The notes under the pieces: generated by a model
Told to the model about the DNA's origin: nothing
Databases searched by the model: none
The model's input: only the letters and a program-made list of their open reading frames with translations
Position numbers and translations under genes: made by a program
Part shown: one piece after another, positions 26,094 through 32,451 of the stretch
Numbering within the stretch: the first letter of the stretch is position 1
Layout of the letters: each line of letters begins with the position of its first letter
NCBI GenBank assembly: GCA_019347595.1
Contig: JAHWLA010000004.1
Coordinates: 1 to 32,451, forward strand
Source: Actinomycetota bacterium
Lineage (GTDB): Bacteria; Actinomycetota; Acidimicrobiia; Acidimicrobiales; JAHWLA01
Length of the DNA stretch: 32,451 nucleotides
Direction: 5' to 3'

Positions 26094-27977
26094 TCAGCGT
26101 GGGAGCGCGCTGACGAAACGGGCGGCGATGGGCGCCGCCTCCCTGCCGCCGACGCCGCCGCCCTCGACGAGCACGGCGAAGGCGATGGTGCCCGAGAAGC
26201 CCGCGAACCAGGCATGCGTCTTCGGGGGCACGTCCGTGCCGAATTCCGCCGTTCCCGTCTTGCCCGCCACCTCACGCCCGGCGACCGCAGCCGCCGTTGC
26301 CGTGCCCGCGGTGACCACCTCGCGCATGAGCGCGCGCAGCGCGTCGACGATCGGAGGGGCGAGCGTCTCCGTGGTGGCCGGCTCCGCGTCCCCCGCGAGC
26401 AGCGACGGCGCTCGCCATCGCCCTCCGGCTGCGGCTGCGGCGACGCTTGCCATGAGCAACGGACTCGCCGTCACGCGCCCCTGACCGATGGCGGCTGCGG
26501 CCCGTTCGGCGTCGTCACGAGGGTCGGGAAAGGCGCCGCCCGCCACGGGGAGCGGCAAATCCAGCTCGGCCTCGAAGCCGAACCGGCGTGCCGCGTCCGC
26601 CAGCGCACCGTCGGGCAGACGGGCGGCCACTTGGACGAAAACGGTGTTGCAGGAGTGGGCGAAGGCGGTGCGGAACGCGATATCCCCCGCCGACTCACCT
26701 TCGAAGTTGCGGAAGGGCTTGCCGCCGACGGTCACCTGCGGCGGGCAGGACACCGGCGTGGCGGGCGTCATTCCGTTGGCCAGGAGGGCGGCCGTCGTGA
26801 CGATCTTGAACGTCGAACCCGGCGGGTAGCGGCCCGCGAGCGCCCGGTTGAAGGCGTGGTCCAGGGGTCTGCTGGCGACCGCCCGCACCTCGCCCGTTCC
26901 CACGTCCACGGCAACGAGGGCGGCGGGCAGGGTGACGCCGTCGAGGGCCGCGTCGGCCGCCGTCTGCACGGCGCGCTCGAGCGTCGTCGTCACCGGCGTG
27001 CCCGGCACGCCGTCGAACTGCGTCAGCGTGGCCACCAGCTCGTTGCTGCCGTCGGCCTCGATGCGCACCTCGCCCGACGGCTGTCCGGCCAGTTCCCGCT
27101 CACGAGTGGCTTCCAGCCCGCTGAGGCCCACCTCGTCGCCCACCACGTACGGCTCGCCCAGCTCCTTCAGGCGTTCGGCCGTGATCTCGCCGACCCGCCC
27201 CACGGTGTGGCGGGCGAACGCCGCCGACGGCGTGAGCCGGGCCGTTTTTCGTCGGAAGACCAGCCCGGGCACCGGTTGGAGGTCGCCCCGCACGGCGGCA
27301 TAGCGCTCTTCTCGGAGATCGATCACGGGCACGAATACGTCGGGCCGCAGGCCCGGTCGGTCGAGGAGAGCGTGCACCCGAGCGGGGTCCACGCCTACGT
27401 GTTGCTGGAGCGCGGCCGTCACGTGGGACCGGTCACGGACGCGGCGGGGCTCGATGCCCACCGACACCACCTGTCCCACGGCGGTGATCGGGCTGCTGTC
27501 GGCGGCGAGGATCGGCGCCCGTTCGGGCCACTGCCTGGTGCGCGAGAAATGCATGCCTGCCCCCAGTTGCGGGTGGAGCGTGGCGCGGGCCCAGCGCACC
27601 AGCCAGTCGCCGTCGCGACGGACGAGATCGAAGGAGCCCTCGTACTCCCACGTCCCGAGCCCGCGAAGGCGGAGCTCGGCCGTGAATGCAGCCGTGGCCG
27701 CGTCGCCTTCCCGGCGCACCGTGCCGCGGCGGAACCTCCGCGTCGCCACCTGGAGGTCTCGCGTCATCGCCTCGTGCGTGTCCGCGAACTCGGCGGGCGG
27801 GTCGGCCACCAGCGCCCGCATCTCCACCCACTCGCCGCGAGCCCATCGGTCGAGGTAGGCGCGAACGGCGTCCTCGGGGCCGTTCGAGGAACGAGCGCGC
27901 ACGACGACGAAGGCGCCCACCCCTACGACCAGCACCGCAACCGTGATGGCTGCCGCCGTGACCCACGTCCGTCGCAT
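26094..27977 (-). CDS. Penicillin-binding protein, MecA_N/NTF2-like N-terminus plus transpeptidase domain (PBP2a-like layout)
   Basis: PPGSTFKIVTTAALL (SxxK), HSCNTVF (SxN), AGKTGTAEF (KTG); N-terminal TM and NTF2-like segment. Confidence 0.9.
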   Translation of the reverse strand: MRRTWVTAAAITVAVLVVGVGAFVVVRARSSNGPEDAVRAYLDRWARGEWVEMRALVADPPAEFADTHEAMTRDLQVATRRFRRGTVRREGDAATAAFTAELRLRGLGTWEYEGSFDLVRRDGDWLVRWARATLHPQLGAGMHFSRTRQWPERAPILAADSSPITAVGQVVSVGIEPRRVRDRSHVTAALQQHVGVDPARVHALLDRPGLRPDVFVPVIDLREERYAAVRGDLQPVPGLVFRRKTARLTPSAAFARHTVGRVGEITAERLKELGEPYVVGDEVGLSGLEATRERELAGQPSGEVRIEADGSNELVATLTQFDGVPGTPVTTTLERAVQTAADAALDGVTLPAALVAVDVGTGEVRAVASRPLDHAFNRALAGRYPPGSTFKIVTTAALLANGMTPATPVSCPPQVTVGGKPFRNFEGESAGDIAFRTAFAHSCNTVFVQVAARLPDGALADAARRFGFEAELDLPLPVAGGAFPDPRDDAERAAAAIGQGRVTASPLLMASVAAAAAGGRWRAPSLLAGDAEPATTETLAPPIVDALRALMREVVTAGTATAAAVAGREVAGKTGTAEFGTDVPPKTHAWFAGFSGTIAFAVLVEGGGVGGREAAPIAARFVSALPR

Positions 27978-27984
27978 GTCGCCC

Positions 27985-28007
27985 ATTCTGCACGGGGGGT
28001 GTGACAG
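27985..28007 (-). promoter_or_regulatory. CTGTCACAC-N8-CAGAAT box, 7 nt before PBP ATG 27977
   Basis: Reverse-complement reading CTGTCACACCCCCCGTGCAGAAT. Confidence 0.55.
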
Positions 28008-28036
28008 TGAAGCGATCCGCGAATTGAGCGGTGTCA

Positions 28037-28059
28037 TTGTCACACCCCCTCGCTAAGGT
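28037..28059 (+). promoter_or_regulatory. TTGTCACAC-N8-TAAGGT box upstream of comM-dprA
   Basis: TTGTCACACCCCCTCGCTAAGGT. Confidence 0.6.
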
Positions 28060-28109
28060 GATCGACGTCGCTTCGGCGATCCGTTCCTGCGGCCGGCGTC
28101 CAGGCCCTG

Positions 28110-28133
28110 CTCCAGCAAGAAACCCTCTTGGAG
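28110..28133 (+). promoter_or_regulatory. Leader hairpin enclosing comM Shine-Dalgarno
   Basis: CTC(cag)CAAGA-AACCC-TCTTG GAG; SD GGAG at 28130-28133, GTG at 28140. Confidence 0.45.
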
Positions 28134-28139
28134 CATGCC

Positions 28140-29654
28140 GTGATCGCCACCATTCCGTCTGCCACCCTGCTCGGCGTCGAGGGCTACCCGGTCGCCGTCG
28201 AAGCCCACGTCTCCACCGGCCTGCCCGGCTTCCACGTGGTCGGGTTGCCTGACGCCGCCTGCCGCGAGTCCCGCGATCGCGTGCGCGCCGCGCTGCTCTC
28301 GAGCAACCTGCCGTGGCCGCTGCGGCGGGTCACCGTGAACCTGGCGCCCTCGGGGATGCGCAAGACCGGCGCCGGGCTCGATCTCCCCATTGCCATCGCG
28401 CTGCTGGCGGCGGCGGGGGAGTTGCCCATCGAGGCGTTGACGGGAATCGCCTGCATCGGCGAGCTCGGCCTGGACGGGTCGGTGCGCCCGGTGCCCGGCA
28501 TCCTGCCGCTCGTCGACGCGGTCGACGTCCCCATCGTCGTCGTCCCCGAGTCCTGTCGCCGGGAGGCGGCGCTCGTCGGCCGCCACGACGTGCGCGCCGT
28601 CGCCACCCTGTCGGTGGTTGTCGACGCCTTGCGCGGCGACGGGCCGTGGCCCGACGCGTCGACAGCCGAGGACGACCCCGACCCACCGTCCGACCCGCCG
28701 CCCGACCTGGCCGAGGTGCGAGGCCAGCGCGTGGGCCGATGGGCGCTCGAGGTGGCGGCGGCCGGCGGCCACCACCTGCTCATGACCGGGCCGCCGGGCG
28801 CGGGCAAGACGCTGCTGGCCCAGCGCCTGCCCGGCATCCTGCCGCCGCTGACGCGCGAGCAGGCGCTGGAGACGACGCGCGTGCACTCGGCAGCCGGCGT
28901 GCCGCTACCGCCCCGCGGAATGGTCGAGCGCCCGCCGTTCCGGGCGCCGCACCACAGCGCCTCGGCCGTTTCGCTCGTCGGCGGCGGGACGGCCGTCATG
29001 CGGCCCGGCGAGAGGTCGTGCGCCACCAACGGCGTGCTCTTCCTCGACGAGCTGGGCGAGTTCCACGCGGGCGTCCTCGACATGCTTCGCCAGCCGCTCG
29101 AGGAAGGCGTCGTCCGGGTGTCGCGGGCCCGGGCGACGGTCACCTTCCCGGCGCGGTTCCTGCTTGTCGCCGCCATGAACCCGTGTCCGTGCGGACGCGC
29201 CGGGCCTCCTGGTGCGTGCCGGTGCAGCGAGACCGAACGCGCTCGTTACGCGCGGCGTGTGTCCGGGCCGTTGCTCGACCGATTCGACCTGCGCGTCGCC
29301 GTCACGTGGGCCGATCCCGAGGAACTCCTCGGCGCCGCCCCCGCCGAGTCGTCCGCCGACGTGGCGGCGCGGGTCGCATCGGTACGCGTCATGGCGGCGG
29401 CTCGCGGCGTGCGGGTGAACGCCGCCATCCCCGCCGAGCGGCTCGACGAGGTGGCGCCCGTGACGAAGCCCGCGTGGGACGTGCTCGACCGCCGGCTGCG
29501 GTCGGGGGCGCTCACGGCCCGCGGGCTGCATCGGGTACGCCGGGTGGCCCGCACGCTGGCCGACCTCGACGGGTGCGAGACCCTCGACGAGGAGCACGTG
29601 TGCGCGGCCATGGCGCTGCGTGTCGACCACGCCGATCTCGGGCTGGCGTCGTGA
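28140..29654 (+). CDS. comM: YifB/ComM family Mg-chelatase-like AAA ATPase
   Basis: VIATIPSATLLGVEGYPVAVEAHVSTGLPGFHVVGLPDAACRESRDRVRAAL; GPPGAGKTLLAQRLPGILPPL; MNPCPCG. Confidence 0.95.
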   Translation: MIATIPSATLLGVEGYPVAVEAHVSTGLPGFHVVGLPDAACRESRDRVRAALLSSNLPWPLRRVTVNLAPSGMRKTGAGLDLPIAIALLAAAGELPIEALTGIACIGELGLDGSVRPVPGILPLVDAVDVPIVVVPESCRREAALVGRHDVRAVATLSVVVDALRGDGPWPDASTAEDDPDPPSDPPPDLAEVRGQRVGRWALEVAAAGGHHLLMTGPPGAGKTLLAQRLPGILPPLTREQALETTRVHSAAGVPLPPRGMVERPPFRAPHHSASAVSLVGGGTAVMRPGERSCATNGVLFLDELGEFHAGVLDMLRQPLEEGVVRVSRARATVTFPARFLLVAAMNPCPCGRAGPPGACRCSETERARYARRVSGPLLDRFDLRVAVTWADPEELLGAAPAESSADVAARVASVRVMAAARGVRVNAAIPAERLDEVAPVTKPAWDVLDRRLRSGALTARGLHRVRRVARTLADLDGCETLDEEHVCAAMALRVDHADLGLAS

Positions 29655-30721
29655 GCGGCGACGGCTGTGCGGCGGCGCTGGCGGGGTTGCCGGGCATGGC
29701 GCCGTTTCGCCTGCGTGACTTGCTCGCCGACCGGTCGCCGGCGCAGGCGTGGGCCGCGGTGCGCGAGGGTGAGGAGGGCGCCGAGTGGCAGAAGGTGGCC
29801 GCGGGGGTCGAGGTCGAGGCGGTTGCCGAGGCCCATACGGCGGCCGGTGTCGGCGTGCACGTCCTGGGCTCGCCGGAGTACCCGACGGCGTTGGCGGACG
29901 ACGCGGAGGCGCCCGCCGTCCTGTTCAGCGTGGGCGACCTCGATGCTGTTCGTCGTCCGCTTGTCGGGGTGGTGGGCACCAGACGGTGCACCCACGCCGG
30001 TCGTCAGACGGCCCGTACGTTCGGCGTCGACCTGGCTTGTGCCGGCGTTGCGGTCGTCTCCGGTCTGGCGCTCGGCATTGACGGCGCCGCCCACGCGGGC
30101 GCCCTGGAGGCCGCCGACGCCGGTGGGCGGCCGCCGGTCGCAGTCGTCGGGAGCGGCCTCGACGTCGTCTACCCCCGCCGCCACGCGCGGCTGTGGGAAC
30201 GAGTAGCCGAGATCGGCTGCCTCCTGTCGGAGTGGCCGTTGGGCGTCCGCCCCGAGCGGTGGCACTTCCCGGCCCGCAATCGCATCATCGCTGCCCTTGT
30301 CGACGTGCTTGTAGTCGTCGAGTCGCATGCCGCGGGCGGGTCGATGCACACGGTGGAGGCGGCCGATGCGCGCGGACGGACCGTGCTCGCCGTGCCCGGT
30401 CCCGTGCGCAGCCCGGCCAGCGAGGGCACCAACCGCCTTCTCCACGACGGCCACGGGCCTGCCCGTGACGCCGCCGACGTGCTGACCGCGCTCGGTCTGG
30501 CCCGGCCGCTGCCGCCGCGACGGCGGCTGCGCGCCGTGCCCGACGGCACCGACGGGGCCGTGCTCGACGCCGTCGACTGGGAGCCCACCAGCTTCGAGCA
30601 GATCGTGGCCCGCACGGGTCTCGGGCTGGGCCCCGTCTCGGCCGCGTTGGCCCGTCTCGAGCACGATTCGTGGGTGGCCGGTGACGCCGGGTGGTGGGAA
30701 CGCGTTGGAATGGGCGAGTAG
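29651..30721 (+). CDS. dprA: DNA-processing protein DprA
   Basis: [63 protein letters not shown] overlap with comM. Confidence 0.95.
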   Translation: MSGDGCAAALAGLPGMAPFRLRDLLADRSPAQAWAAVREGEEGAEWQKVAAGVEVEAVAEAHTAAGVGVHVLGSPEYPTALADDAEAPAVLFSVGDLDAVRRPLVGVVGTRRCTHAGRQTARTFGVDLACAGVAVVSGLALGIDGAAHAGALEAADAGGRPPVAVVGSGLDVVYPRRHARLWERVAEIGCLLSEWPLGVRPERWHFPARNRIIAALVDVLVVVESHAAGGSMHTVEAADARGRTVLAVPGPVRSPASEGTNRLLHDGHGPARDAADVLTALGLARPLPPRRRLRAVPDGTDGAVLDAVDWEPTSFEQIVARTGLGLGPVSAALARLEHDSWVAGDAGWWERVGMGE

Positions 30722-30773
30722 TTGTCTACACTCGGTGCAAGCGGGTGCCCCTATTGCCGGGCCGAGGATAGGC

Positions 30774-31556
30774 GTGGACGAAGAGGACCTCAGGGCGATC
30801 GATCAGCTGTGGGCCGACTACAAGGCCAGCGGCTCGCGCGAGGCGAGAGACCGCTTGATCGTCCACTACTCGCCGCTGGTCAAGTACGTAGCGGGCCGCG
30901 TATCGGTCGGATTGCCCCAGAATATCGAGCAGGCCGACCTCGTCAGCTACGGCATCTTCGGGCTGATCGACGCCATCGACAAGTTCGACCCGGCGCGTGC
31001 CATCAAGTTCGAGACGTATGCCATCGCCCGCATCAAGGGCGCCATCATCGACGAGCTGCGCTCCATCGACTGGGTGCCCCGTTCCGTCCGAGCCAAGGCC
31101 CGGGCGGTGGAGAAGGCCTACGCCAAGCTCGAAGCAGGCTTGCTGCGCACGCCGACCGACGCCGAGGTCGCCACCGAGATGGGCATCAGCGAGCAGGACC
31201 TCCACAACGTCTTCAACCAGATCTCCTTTGTCGGCCTAATTGCCCTCGACGAGATGCTCTCGGTCGGCGGCGACCGGGGCGAATCGACCACGTTGGGCGA
31301 CACCATCCCCGACAAGGGCGAGGGGCCGGTGGCGGCCTTCGAGGTCGAGGAGATGAAGCAAATCCTCGCCTCGGCCATCAACCGCTTGGGCGACCGCGAG
31401 AAGATCGTCCTCACCCTCTATTACTACGAGGGCCTCACCTTGGCCGAGATCGGCGAAGTGCTCGGCGTGACCGAGAGCCGCGTCTGCCAGATCCACACCA
31501 AGGCCGTGCTCCAGCTCCGCTCGAAGATGGCAGAGCCCGAGCGCGAGCCCGCCTGA
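30774..31556 (+). CDS. whiG: RNA polymerase sigma factor, FliA/WhiG family
   Basis: [81 protein letters not shown]. Confidence 0.93.
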   Translation: MDEEDLRAIDQLWADYKASGSREARDRLIVHYSPLVKYVAGRVSVGLPQNIEQADLVSYGIFGLIDAIDKFDPARAIKFETYAIARIKGAIIDELRSIDWVPRSVRAKARAVEKAYAKLEAGLLRTPTDAEVATEMGISEQDLHNVFNQISFVGLIALDEMLSVGGDRGESTTLGDTIPDKGEGPVAAFEVEEMKQILASAINRLGDREKIVLTLYYYEGLTLAEIGEVLGVTESRVCQIHTKAVLQLRSKMAEPEREPA

Positions 31557-31623
31557 CCGCCCGCCGCACGCCGGCCCACCACTTCCCCCTCGTCCCCCGC
31601 ACGCCATGCCCGAGGGGAGGCAG

Positions 31624-32139
31624 ATGTCCTCGCTCGCCGTCTGTTCCGCTGCGGTCTGCCTGTTGGCGGCCGCCCTGGCGACCACCGTCGCCCCGGCCCG
31701 CACCCGGCAGGCCGATGTCACCTACATGGCGCCCGTCGATGCCGAGGTCGTCGACCCCTTCCGCGCACCTGCCACGCGCTACGGCGCAGGCAACCGCGGT
31801 GTCGACTACGCCACCACGCCGGGCATCGCCGTGCGGGCCGCGGCGGCCGGGGTGGTCGTGTTCGCCGGCCGCGTGGCGGGGTCGGTGCACGTCACCGTCC
31901 GCCACCCCGACGGGATCCGGACGACGTACGCCTTCCTGGAGTCCGCATCGGTCGCCCGCGGGCGGCGGGTGGCGGCGGGCGACGAGGTGGGTCGCGCCGG
32001 GGCGTCGTTGCACTGGAGCGCACGGGCGGGCGCCGCCTACCTCGACCCGCTGGCGCTGCTCGCCCCCGCCCGGGGGTGGGGCCGGGCCCGGCTGGTCCCC
32101 GACGACGGCGACGTCACGCCACGGCATCGAGGAGCCTGA
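31624..32139 (+). CDS. M23/LytM-like secreted protein with degenerate active site
   Basis: Signal-like N-terminus; [27 protein letters not shown]...YAFLESASV...[27 protein letters not shown] before ATG 31624 (alternative ATG 31606). Confidence 0.8.
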   Translation: MSSLAVCSAAVCLLAAALATTVAPARTRQADVTYMAPVDAEVVDPFRAPATRYGAGNRGVDYATTPGIAVRAAAAGVVVFAGRVAGSVHVTVRHPDGIRTTYAFLESASVARGRRVAAGDEVGRAGASLHWSARAGAAYLDPLALLAPARGWGRARLVPDDGDVTPRHRGA

Positions 32140-32141
32140 CC

Positions 32142-32162
32142 CGCCGCGCTTGGGGCGCGGCG
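32142..32162. terminator. Short GC-rich hairpin
   Basis: CGCCGCGC-TTGGG-GCGCGGCG directly after stop at 32139. Confidence 0.65.
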
Positions 32163-32174
32163 ACAGCCCGCGGA

Positions 32175-32180
32175 TACACT
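32175..32180 (+). promoter_or_regulatory. Putative -10 TACACT for rpsB
   Basis: TAnnnT about 140 nt upstream of rpsB ATG. Confidence 0.45.
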
Positions 32181-32244
32181 GGTCCGTCGGCTCGCTCGCC
32201 CTTGGTGGCTCGCGCCGCCGGCATCAACCGTTCACCGACCTTGC

Positions 32245-32295
32245 ACCCGGCTGCACCCACGGTCGTCGCTCACCGCGAGCGGCGCGGCAGCCGGG
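32245..32295 (+). promoter_or_regulatory. Nested stem-loop in rpsB 5' leader
   Basis: ACCCGGCTGC...CGCTC-ACCGC-GAGCG...GCAGCCGGGT. Confidence 0.5.
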
Positions 32296-32320
32296 TCTCA
32301 CAACCGATGGGAGACACGAC

Positions 32321-32451
32321 GATGGCTGTCGTCACGATGAAGCAACTGCTGGAGGCCGGCGTCCACTTCGGCCACCAGACCCGGCGCTGGAACCCCAAGA
32401 TGAAGCGGTTCATCTTCGGTGAGCGCAACGGCATCTACATCATCGACCTGC
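32321..32451 (+). CDS. rpsB: 30S ribosomal protein uS2, 3' truncated by window edge
   Basis: [43 protein letters not shown]. Confidence 0.95.

Noticed and set aside
28135-28143. Start-stop mini-ORF ATG CCG TGA overlapping the comM GTG
   Set aside because: Only 1 nt from the SD, too close for initiation; likely chance.
28313-29650. Upstream extension of the dprA-frame ORF across comM
   Set aside because: Overlaps comM out of frame; dprA homology begins at GTG 29651 with GTGA coupling.

Overview
High-GC actinobacterial chromosome segment. Gene order and gene style suggest an Acidimicrobiia-like organism, which is inference. It is mostly the conserved coaD-DUF177-rpmF-plsX-acpP-rnc-mutM-smc-ftsY / ffh-rpsP-khpA-rimM-(insert)-trmD-rplS-lepB-DUF2469-yraN / comM-dprA-whiG-M23-rpsB block. 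Its left flank carries an amino-acid ABC transporter, an alpha/beta hydrolase and a TIGR02587/TIGR02588 pair. I see no CRISPR array, prophage, transposase, tRNA or rRNA, and no obvious new multi-gene defence or biosynthetic system. The points most worth a second look are non-coding. (1) Long perfect intergenic hairpins; two of them (15564-15615 and 18626-18677) are related copies that differ by five compensatory base-pair changes. (2) Three boxes (C/T)TGTCACAC-N8-(T/C)AnnnT with identical spacing upstream of ftsY, a PBP gene and comM-dprA, resembling the RecA-NDp/PafBC promoter layout. (3) An 85/87-identical tandem repeat between mutM and smc, with a dispersed fragment upstream of plsX. (4) Pervasive leaderless-type promoters, including a putative leaderless 13-codon ORF coupled to coaD and two very compact divergent promoters. 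(5) A structured comM leader that hides the Shine-Dalgarno sequence, and a structured rpsB leader. (6) Lineage-specific genes inserted into conserved operons, and a degenerate M23/LytM protein. All family calls come from reading the translations; no database search was run.
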